Positions 5,253 through 10,563 of a DNA stretch of 10,563 nucleotides are shown piece by piece. The DNA comes from Halovivax sp. GTDB taxonomy: Archaea > Halobacteriota > Halobacteria > Halobacteriales > Natrialbaceae. The notes under the pieces are model-generated. The model saw nothing but the letters and a program-made list of their open reading frames with translations, made no database searches and had not been told where the DNA came from. The translations under genes and the position numbers were made by a program. Position 1 is the first letter of the stretch; each line of letters starts with the position of its first letter. Location: the NCBI GenBank assembly GCA_007135505.1, contig SLIS01000054.1, forward strand, positions 1 to 10,563, in the 5' to 3' direction.

Positions 5253-7259
5253 ATGACCGCCGAATTTCTCCCAATCGACGCCTACGGTGCAATCGGCAAC
5301 GACAACCGGTGTGCGCTCGTCGGCGAGAACGGCTCCGTCGACTGGTGTCCGTTTCCGCACGTCGAATCGCCGAGCCTCTTCACCGCGATCCTGGATGACG
5401 ACGAGGGCGGCCGGTTCCGAATCGAACCGACGGACGACTACGAGAGCACGCAATCGTATATCGAAGGGACGAACGTCCTCCAGACGACGTTCGAGACCGA
5501 CGAGGGGACCGCCGTCGTCACCGACTTCATGCCCGTCAGAGAGGGCGAGGCGCCCGACGAACGGTTCCAGCAATCGCTCTACCGAAAGGTCGAGGTACCC
5601 GAAGGAAGTGTGGAACTGGCCGTCGAGTTCGCGCCGCGCTTCGACTACGGCCGCGCCGAGACGACGCTCGGCCGTACCGACGACGGCGATCTCGTCGCCC
5701 GGGCGGTCGACGACCACGGTACCGACGATGGCGTAGACGAGCGGACGCCCACGGACGACGAGGAACACACCGACACATCGGCAGCTGAGCGTCCCGACGC
5801 GTCCGCGGACGAGCTCGACCGCGAGCGCGAAGCGCTGTACCTCCACGGCGTCCAGTTGGACCGCGTCGACGAATCGGACGCGACGGCAACGAAGACGCTT
5901 TCGATGGAGACCGAGAGCGTTCGCTGGTTCTGCTGTCAGTACGGTGCGCCCGACTACCGCTCCACCGAGGACTACCAGTCCATCCTCGAGGAGACGATCG
6001 ACTACTGGCGGACCTGGCTCGACGGCTGCAAGGAAGGCGGCGCCGACCTCCTCTCGTTCGAGGACGAGTGGCAGCAAGTGCTCACCCGCTCCGCGCTCGT
6101 CCTCAAACTCCTGATCCACGAGGAAACCGGCGCGATCCCGGCGGCCCCGACCACCTCGCTGCCCGAGGAACTGGGTGGCGAATTGAACTGGGATTACCGG
6201 TACAACTGGATTCGCGACGCGAAGTTCACCGTCCAGGCGCTGCACATGGTCGGCCAGCAGCGCGAGGCCCACCAGTACTTCGAGTGGTTTCGCGACATCG
6301 GCCACGAAGACCCAGCGGAGATTCAGCCGTTGTACGACCTTCACGGCGGCGCCGAGATAGACGAGGAAGTCCTGGATCATCTCTCGGGATATCGAGACTC
6401 CACGCCCGTGCGGATCGGAAACGCCGCCGCCGAGCAGAAGCAACTCGACATCTACGGGACGATCGTCCAGGGCATCTACGAGACGATCCGCTACGAGAAC
6501 GGACTCACCGACGAGGACTGGGAATCGGTGCACGCGCTCGCCGACCACGTCTGTGACCACTGGACGGAAAAGGGCGAGGGGATCTGGGAGTTTCGCGACC
6601 TGCACGAACACTTCGTCCACTCGAAACTGCTGTGCTGGGTCGCACTCGACCGCGCGCTCCGACTGGCCGAGGAGTACGATCGCGATGGGCCCCTCGAGCA
6701 CTGGGAGGACGAACGGGCGGAGATTCGCGAGGCGATCGAAACGCGTGGCTACGACGAGGAGGCAGGTTCCTTCCTGCAGTTCTTCGGCGCGGATGACGCC
6801 CTCGACGCGACGGCGCTGCTCATCCCCCTGTACGACTTCCTCCCCGCCGACGACGAGCGCGTCCTGAGCACCATCGACGCCGTCATCGACGAACTGACGA
6901 CCGAGGACGGACTGGTCGTTCGCTTCGCCAACAGCCCGGCACGCCCGCGCGAGTCCGGCGCCTTCGTCCTCTGTAGTTGCTGGTTGATCGACGCACTCGT
7001 GCTCGCTGATCGAACCGAGGAGGCCCGAGAGTACTTCGAATCCCTGCTCGACTACGCCTCGCCGCTCGGCATGTACGCCGAGATGATCCACACCGACGAC
7101 GGCTCGTTGCTCGGAAACTTCCCGCAGGCGTTCAGCCACATCGGGGTCATCAACAGCGCGATTTACCTCGCGTGCGAGGACGAATCGATCCGCGACGTCA
7201 TGCCCGAAGATCTGGAAGCGGGCGACGTCGCCCCCCTGTTCAGACAACACGGGGGCTAG
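5253..7259 (+). CDS. Glycoside hydrolase family 15 protein (glucoamylase/trehalase type)
   Basis: A 668-residue GH15 enzyme, an inverting hydrolase of alpha-glucosidic bonds (glucoamylase, glucodextranase or trehalase specificity). The N-terminal beta-sandwich domain covers about 1-260, beginning with IDAYGAIGNDNRCALVGENG and SVDWCPFPHVESPSLF as typical of the family. The (alpha/alpha)6 barrel covers about 270-645: NWDYRYNWIRDA (312-323), EIQPLYDLHG (356-365), EGIWEFRDLHEHFVHSKLLC (442-461) with Glu446 the likely general acid, SGAFVLCSCWLIDAL (568-582), MYAEM (607-611) with Glu610 the likely general base, and GNFPQAFSHIGVINSA (621-636). Residues about 152-193 form an acidic insert in the N-terminal domain. 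No signal peptide is present, so it is probably cytoplasmic. ATG 5253 is chosen because the family starts here; the frame is open back to 5037, but that part is basic. Polymer versus trehalose substrate cannot be settled by eye. Confidence 0.93.
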   Translation: MTAEFLPIDAYGAIGNDNRCALVGENGSVDWCPFPHVESPSLFTAILDDDEGGRFRIEPTDDYESTQSYIEGTNVLQTTFETDEGTAVVTDFMPVREGEAPDERFQQSLYRKVEVPEGSVELAVEFAPRFDYGRAETTLGRTDDGDLVARAVDDHGTDDGVDERTPTDDEEHTDTSAAERPDASADELDREREALYLHGVQLDRVDESDATATKTLSMETESVRWFCCQYGAPDYRSTEDYQSILEETIDYWRTWLDGCKEGGADLLSFEDEWQQVLTRSALVLKLLIHEETGAIPAAPTTSLPEELGGELNWDYRYNWIRDAKFTVQALHMVGQQREAHQYFEWFRDIGHEDPAEIQPLYDLHGGAEIDEEVLDHLSGYRDSTPVRIGNAAAEQKQLDIYGTIVQGIYETIRYENGLTDEDWESVHALADHVCDHWTEKGEGIWEFRDLHEHFVHSKLLCWVALDRALRLAEEYDRDGPLEHWEDERAEIREAIETRGYDEEAGSFLQFFGADDALDATALLIPLYDFLPADDERVLSTIDAVIDELTTEDGLVVRFANSPARPRESGAFVLCSCWLIDALVLADRTEEAREYFESLLDYASPLGMYAEMIHTDDGSLLGNFPQAFSHIGVINSAIYLACEDESIRDVMPEDLEAGDVAPLFRQHGG

Positions 7260-7318
7260 AAGCGAATACGAGGAGGGAGACACCACGAGGACGCAGAGCG
7301 GAGGAGGTACCGCCGCGA

Positions 7319-7350
7319 CGTCGGTTCGAAAGCGCCCGGCGTCGGTTCGA
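7319..7350. repeat. 11-base direct repeat between GH15 and catalase genes
   Basis: CGTCGGTTCGA occurs at 7319-7329 and again at 7340-7350, a 21-base period, in the 120-base gap between the convergent stops of the GH15 (7259) and catalase (7380) genes. No T-rich terminator on the plus strand is obvious. On the minus strand a pyrimidine-rich run near 7262-7285 could help to end the catalase transcript. Its meaning is unknown. Confidence 0.35.
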
Positions 7351-7379
7351 CGGAGGCGTCGACCCTCGCCCCTGTCCGG

Positions 7380-9680
7380 TCAGGCCGGGACCGCCGCTGG
7401 GTCCCGGTCCCAGTGTCGATGCTGGGCGATGGCGTCGACGAACGCCTCGGCGAACGCGTCGAGGTCGTCGCTGCGACACGTCACGATGCCGGCGTCGGTG
7501 ACGAGTTCGCCGTCGTCGGCGATCTCGGTGTCCGGCAGGTCGACGTCCTCGAACAGGGCCGCACCATCGCCGAGGGCGGCGATCGGCTTGTAGTGTTTGA
7601 ACGCCTCCGCGACGAAGTGCTTCGGAACACCCTGCTCTCGCATGGCGTCGACGCTCTCGCTCCCGCCGGGAACGACGACCGCGTCGAACGAGACGGAGGC
7701 CGCCGCGACGTGGTGCGTGTCGGCTTCGACCGTCTCGCCGTCGGCCCCCGACTTCTCGCCGAGGACTTTCGAGATGATCTTGACCCGGGCGCCTTCCGCC
7801 TCGAGGGCCGACCGGAGCGTCGAGACGTGCTCGTCGTCGAACCCGTCGTCCACCAGCATCGCGATCTTGCGCGTTTCGATCGTGTCCGGCGTCCGGTTTT
7901 CCATGCTCAGTGACGGATCCTCCCTGTCGTGGTCCGGCAGCTCGTCGCCGGGCGCTTCGGGCGGTTCGACGCCGATCCCTTCGGCGACGCGTTTGGCGAA
8001 CTCGTGGTCGACGTTGTTGAACAGGTCGTAGACCATTCGCTCGCGGATTTCCATGCGCCCGACCTTGCCGAGCTCGAAGTGGGCGGCGTCGACGATGTTG
8101 TCTTTCTCCGGCTCGGACATGCTGTTCCAGAACAGCCGCGCCTGCGTGAAGTGGTCCTCGAAGCTGTCGCTGCGGTTGCGAATCTTCGTCCCGGCTACCT
8201 TCTCGGCGAAGTGCTCGTAGCCGCCCTCTGCCTCGGGGACTTCCTGTGGGTCGTCGTCGCCGATCGAGTTCGGCTTGTAGGAGACTTTCCCCTCGTTGAT
8301 CTCCTGGCGCATGAAGCCGGCGCGCTGGTTGTTGTGTCGCTCGGCGATCGGTCGGTTGATCGGGATCTCGTCCCAGTTGGCGCTGCCGAAGCGGTTGAGT
8401 TGGGTGTCCTGGTAGGAGAACAGCCGGCCCTGAAGCAGCGGATCGTTCGTAAAGTCGATGCCGGGGACGACGTTTCCGGGGTGGAACGCGACCTGCTCGA
8501 CCTCGGCGAAGAAGTTGTCGGGCGTCTCGTTGAGGACCATCTTCCCGATCGGTCGCACCGGGACTTCGGTCTCGGGCACGATCTTCGTCGGGTCGAGGAC
8601 GTCGAAGTCGAACGCCTCGGCCTGCTCCTCGTCGAAGATCTGGATGCCCAGTTCCCACTCGGGGTCGTACCCCTCCTCGATGACGTCGTACAGTCCCTTC
8701 CGGTTGAAATCGGAGCTCTTCCCCCAGAGCTTCGTCGTCTCGTCCCAGACGAGCTGGTGCGTGCCGAGCTCGGGCGTCCAGTGGAACTTGACGAACACCG
8801 ACTCGCCGTCGTCGTTGACCAGCCGGAAGGTGTGGACGCCGAAGCCCTGCATCATGCGATAAGCCCGCGGCAGGGCTCGCCCCGAGAGCACCCACATGAG
8901 CATGTGCGTGATTTCGGGCTTCAGTGAGGCGAAGTCCCAGAACGTGTCGTGGGCCGCCGAGGCCTGCGGAATCCCGTCGTCGGGCTCGGGTTTGATCGCG
9001 TGAACCAGGTCGGGAAACTCCATCGCGTCCTGGATGAAGAACGGGGGCATGTTGTTCCCGACGAGGTCCCAGTTACCGTCCTCGGTGTAGAACTTCGTCG
9101 CGAACCCGCGGACGTCCCGGACGGTGTCCGACGACCCGCGCGAGCCGACGACCGTCGAGAACCGGGTGAACACCGGTGTCTTTTGATCCGGATCCTGGAA
9201 GACCGAGGCCTTCGTCAGTTCGGAGATATCGTCGTACTCGTCGCCGAGGTCGGGATCCTCGTAGGGCTGGAAGTAACCGTGGGCGCCCGTACCGCGGGCG
9301 TGGACGACCCGCTCCGGGATCGACTCGTGGTCGAACTGGGTCATCTTCTCCCGGAAGTGGAAGTCCTCCATGATCGTCGGCCCCCGCTCGCCTGCTTTGA
9401 GCGAGTTGTCGGTGTCCGTGATCTTGACCCCGTGATCGCTCGTCAGCTCCTCGCCCTCGGGGTTTTCGCGAACCTCGTCCAGCTGGTCGTGCTTGCTCCC
9501 CTCGTCGACGGCGTCGTCGCCGCTCGTTCCCGTCCGCTCGGACCCGCCGTCGGTCGCGGCGTCGCTCGTCGCGTCGTCGGTCGACCCGATCGGACGATCA
9601 TCGGGTGTCGGATCGCCGGATTCGCCGTCGTTCGACTGTTCGGCTGTGCTATCATCGTCAGTTGGTAGATCGTCAGTCAT
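7380..9680 (-). CDS. katE: Large-subunit monofunctional haem catalase (HPII/KatE type)
   Basis: A 766-residue clade 2 catalase that converts H2O2 to water and oxygen in the cytoplasm. The core has the distal His127 in RVVHARGTGAHGYF (125-138), the conserved Asn pair in DLVGNNMPPFFIQDA (205-219), and the proximal haem Tyr423 in GRLFSYQDTQLNRFG (418-432). RFSTVVGSRGSSDTVRDVRG (173-192) is also characteristic. The C-terminal domain (about 603-755) has the flavodoxin/DJ-1-like fold typical of large-subunit catalases: KIAMLVDDGF, then VVVPGG at 668-673. The Cys nucleophile of active DJ-1/PfpI enzymes is not evident, as usual for this clade. The N-terminus carries about 80 acidic, low-complexity residues, a likely solvent-exposed salt adaptation. 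ATG 9680-9678 has no Shine-Dalgarno sequence. It converges with the GH15 gene, and its upstream gap holds dyads and TATA-like boxes. Confidence 0.95.
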   Translation of the reverse strand: MTDDLPTDDDSTAEQSNDGESGDPTPDDRPIGSTDDATSDAATDGGSERTGTSGDDAVDEGSKHDQLDEVRENPEGEELTSDHGVKITDTDNSLKAGERGPTIMEDFHFREKMTQFDHESIPERVVHARGTGAHGYFQPYEDPDLGDEYDDISELTKASVFQDPDQKTPVFTRFSTVVGSRGSSDTVRDVRGFATKFYTEDGNWDLVGNNMPPFFIQDAMEFPDLVHAIKPEPDDGIPQASAAHDTFWDFASLKPEITHMLMWVLSGRALPRAYRMMQGFGVHTFRLVNDDGESVFVKFHWTPELGTHQLVWDETTKLWGKSSDFNRKGLYDVIEEGYDPEWELGIQIFDEEQAEAFDFDVLDPTKIVPETEVPVRPIGKMVLNETPDNFFAEVEQVAFHPGNVVPGIDFTNDPLLQGRLFSYQDTQLNRFGSANWDEIPINRPIAERHNNQRAGFMRQEINEGKVSYKPNSIGDDDPQEVPEAEGGYEHFAEKVAGTKIRNRSDSFEDHFTQARLFWNSMSEPEKDNIVDAAHFELGKVGRMEIRERMVYDLFNNVDHEFAKRVAEGIGVEPPEAPGDELPDHDREDPSLSMENRTPDTIETRKIAMLVDDGFDDEHVSTLRSALEAEGARVKIISKVLGEKSGADGETVEADTHHVAAASVSFDAVVVPGGSESVDAMREQGVPKHFVAEAFKHYKPIAALGDGAALFEDVDLPDTEIADDGELVTDAGIVTCRSDDLDAFAEAFVDAIAQHRHWDRDPAAVPA

Positions 9681-9776
9681 AGCTGGTGTATTCGGTTGGG
9701 ATGACAGGGGTCAGCCGTCTGTCGCTCGACTCGCGACTGCCCTGGCAGTCACGGGGCGGGTTTCCACGAACCTCGT

Positions 9777-9783
9777 AGTAAAA
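9777..9783 (-). promoter_or_regulatory. Candidate TATA box of the catalase gene
   Basis: TTTTACT on the minus strand at 9783-9777 would place a start near 9755 and a leader of about 75 bases. The identical TTTTACT recurs at 9834-9828, 51 bases further upstream, so either or both could be promoter elements. No AT-rich box lies at the leaderless distance from the catalase ATG. Confidence 0.35.
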
Positions 9784-9823
9784 CATGCACCCGACAACGA
9801 CGGTCCCTCACGACCGATGTTTT

Positions 9824-9845
9824 TGTCAGTAAAATTGATATGACA
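9824..9845. promoter_or_regulatory. Dyad TGTCA-N12-TGACA upstream of the catalase gene
   Basis: TGTCA (9824-9828) and TGACA (9841-9845) are inverted around a 12-base AT-rich core that contains the second TTTTACT box. A further dyad, TCAC, TCCT, GTGA, follows at 9854-9865. A symmetric site lying over a promoter-like box is a reasonable regulator site for an oxidative-stress gene, but this is inference from position. Confidence 0.35.
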
Positions 9846-10263
9846 GGTTTTGGTCACTCCTGTGAACGTATACCACACACGTATCGGACCCGTGGCGCGA
9901 CCGACAGGCCGGAAAGAGACTGATAGGGGAGTGACAGAGTCCGCGCCGATCGAGGAATCCTCGGATATCAAACTACCGGTGAAACGCACGGCGTACAGAG
10001 GGCAACCACCCGTTGTCACACCCGGTTCCGAAGATACTCTCGGGCAACGTGGCATCCCCGAATCGACGGTTTCAGGCCGTCCGATCGGGTCCAGTCGCTC
10101 GATTTCGGATTCGTTCGGTCGGGTACACGGCGGTAACTCCCCGACGTCGGACGTAATCGCGCTTTTCTAGCGGCGCCGAACTGTCGTCCGAGAACCCCGT
10201 TCGAAGGCCTGTTATACCTTCTCATGCAAAATGAGGGCTTGCTCCGTGGAAGCGTTGGGCCGC

Positions 10264-10269
10264 TTTATC
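10264..10269 (+). promoter_or_regulatory. Candidate TATA box of the secreted acidic protein gene
   Basis: TTTATC at 10264-10269 stands about 31-36 bases before ATG 10300, giving a predicted transcript start near 10292 and a leader of about 8 bases. A second AT-rich site, TTATAC at 10212-10217, lies further upstream. Confidence 0.5.
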
Positions 10270-10299
10270 CGGTCCGGCGTCCAGGCTATTCGTCGAGGC

Positions 10300-10563
10300 A
10301 TGAGCGCTAACAAACTGATAGCCGTAACACTCGCAGTGATAATGCTGTGTTCGGGGTTCGCCGCAGCCGGCGCGGCGGCCACGGGCACATGGAGCGTAAG
10401 CGACGAACACGACGACATGGACGAGGACGGTGAGATACACGTCACCATCGACGACGCCACCGTCTTCGTCGTCGAAGACCACGAAGACGTCCCGGTCGAT
10501 GACCCGGCCGAAACTGACGACGACGCACCGGCAGACGATGACGACGCCGTCGACGACGAAGAC
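10300..10563 (+). CDS. Secreted Asp-rich protein of unknown function, N-terminal part (cut by window end)
   Basis: The first 88 residues of an open frame that runs off the window. Residues 1-27 look like a Sec signal peptide: MSANK, then a hydrophobic core (LIAVTLAVIMLCSGFAAAG) and an Ala-rich end (AAGAAATG) suited to signal peptidase I. Cys17 is present but LCSG lacks the Gly/Ala before Cys expected of a haloarchaeal lipobox. The mature part begins TGTWSVSDEHDDMDED, has a short regular segment with alternating hydrophobics (EIHVTIDDATVFVVED, about 46-61), then an Asp-rich run (about 67-88). This fits an exported cell-surface or extracellular protein. I recognise no family. The start at 10300 is supported by the signal peptide and the TATA-like box upstream. 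Opposite-strand frames over this gene are basic shadows. Confidence 0.75.
   Translation, partial: MSANKLIAVTLAVIMLCSGFAAAGAAATGTWSVSDEHDDMDEDGEIHVTIDDATVFVVEDHEDVPVDDPAETDDDAPADDDDAVDDED

Larger units (their letters stand above)
9681..10299. other. 619-base non-coding stretch between catalase and secreted-protein genes
   Basis: I see no convincing gene here. Open frames on both strands give basic, Ser/Arg/Pro-rich peptides unlike the acidic haloarchaeal proteins around them. AT content is locally raised near 9777-9885 and 10203-10235. The stretch holds two AGTAAAA boxes, several dyads (CGAGG, loop AAT, CCTCG at 9951-9963; the perfect palindrome CCGACGTCGG at 10141-10150; CTCAT, loop GCAAA, ATGAG at 10221-10235), and the direct repeat ACGTAT at 9866-9871 and 9879-9884. 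It may be a long regulatory region for the two divergent genes, an eroded gene, or the site of an undetected small RNA. Confidence 0.55.

Noticed and set aside
5079..5254. Possible 58-residue minus-strand small protein upstream of the LLM gene, ending in an acidic-looking stretch
   Set aside because: Its ATG lies inside the CATG of the GH15 start, the first two thirds are basic (RRRR, SSNRDR), and it covers the hairpin array. No support beyond being open.
5187..7286. A 699-codon open frame opposite the GH15 gene
   Set aside because: It mirrors the GH15 gene on the other strand, a common result of high GC and Asp/Glu/Val codon use. The peptide has no family motifs while the plus-strand product has full GH15 motifs.
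7240..8895. A 551-codon open frame in another minus-strand frame of the catalase gene
   Set aside because: Arg-rich, low-complexity product overlapping the well-supported catalase; a GC-driven shadow.
9711..10055. Minus-strand 114-codon frame upstream of the catalase gene
   Set aside because: Composition is not halophilic, it overlaps the candidate promoter boxes and dyads, and I see no domain.
9850..10170. Plus-strand 106-codon frame in the long gap
   Set aside because: GTG start without promoter or ribosome site, basic Ser/Arg/Gly/Pro-rich product, and codon use unlike the neighbours.
1..10563. CRISPR array, tRNA/rRNA genes, insertion sequences or integrase attachment sites
   Set aside because: No regularly spaced repeats, no cloverleaf with a T-loop, no transposase or integrase motifs, and no terminal inverted repeats were found by eye.

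Overview
The window looks like a piece of a haloarchaeal (class Halobacteria) chromosome or large replicon. GC is high, the proteins are strongly acidic with Asp/Glu-rich tails, most genes have leaderless or very short-leader starts with TTTAAG/TTTATC-like boxes about 30 bases upstream, and the protein families match the group. I cannot name the genus. No rRNA, tRNA, CRISPR array, transposase or integrase is visible.

Layout. (1) Bases 1-2493, minus strand: a tight four-gene unit read in the order ASRT-like protein (2493-2119), FAD-linked sugar-lactone/alditol oxidase (2116-836), a second, divergent ASRT-like protein (839-369), and an MFS transporter cut by the window edge (337-1). Junctions are a 2-base gap, a 4-base GTGA overlap and a 31-base gap. 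(2) Base 2689-3201, plus strand: a small nitroreductase, divergent from the first unit. It converges with (3) an UlaG-like metallo-beta-lactamase-fold protein (3888-3214, minus) in which one metal-ligand His of HxHxDH is Asp. (4) A luciferase-like (LLM) flavin/F420 oxidoreductase (4994-4032, minus) and a GH15 glucoamylase/trehalase-type glycosidase (5253-7259, plus) diverge from a 258-base region with tandem perfect hairpins. (5) A large-subunit HPII-type catalase (9680-7380, minus). (6) A 619-base mostly non-coding stretch with several dyads and candidate TATA boxes. (7) The start of a secreted, Asp-rich protein (10300 onward, plus), cut by the window end.

How it fits together. The most distinctive part is the ASRT-oxidase-ASRT-MFS unit. 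ASRT is best known as a soluble partner of a cyanobacterial sensory rhodopsin, but its wider superfamily has been proposed to bind small molecules, possibly sugars. No rhodopsin is present here. Two paralogous ASRT domains are translationally coupled to an oxidase that probably acts on an aldonolactone or polyol, and a transporter follows. I infer a carbohydrate sensing/oxidation/uptake module. Oxidases of this type release H2O2, so the catalase in the same neighbourhood may be relevant, but that link is only circumstantial. The GH15 enzyme adds a second carbohydrate theme. The remaining genes are flavin/redox or hydrolase genes with no visible common pathway.
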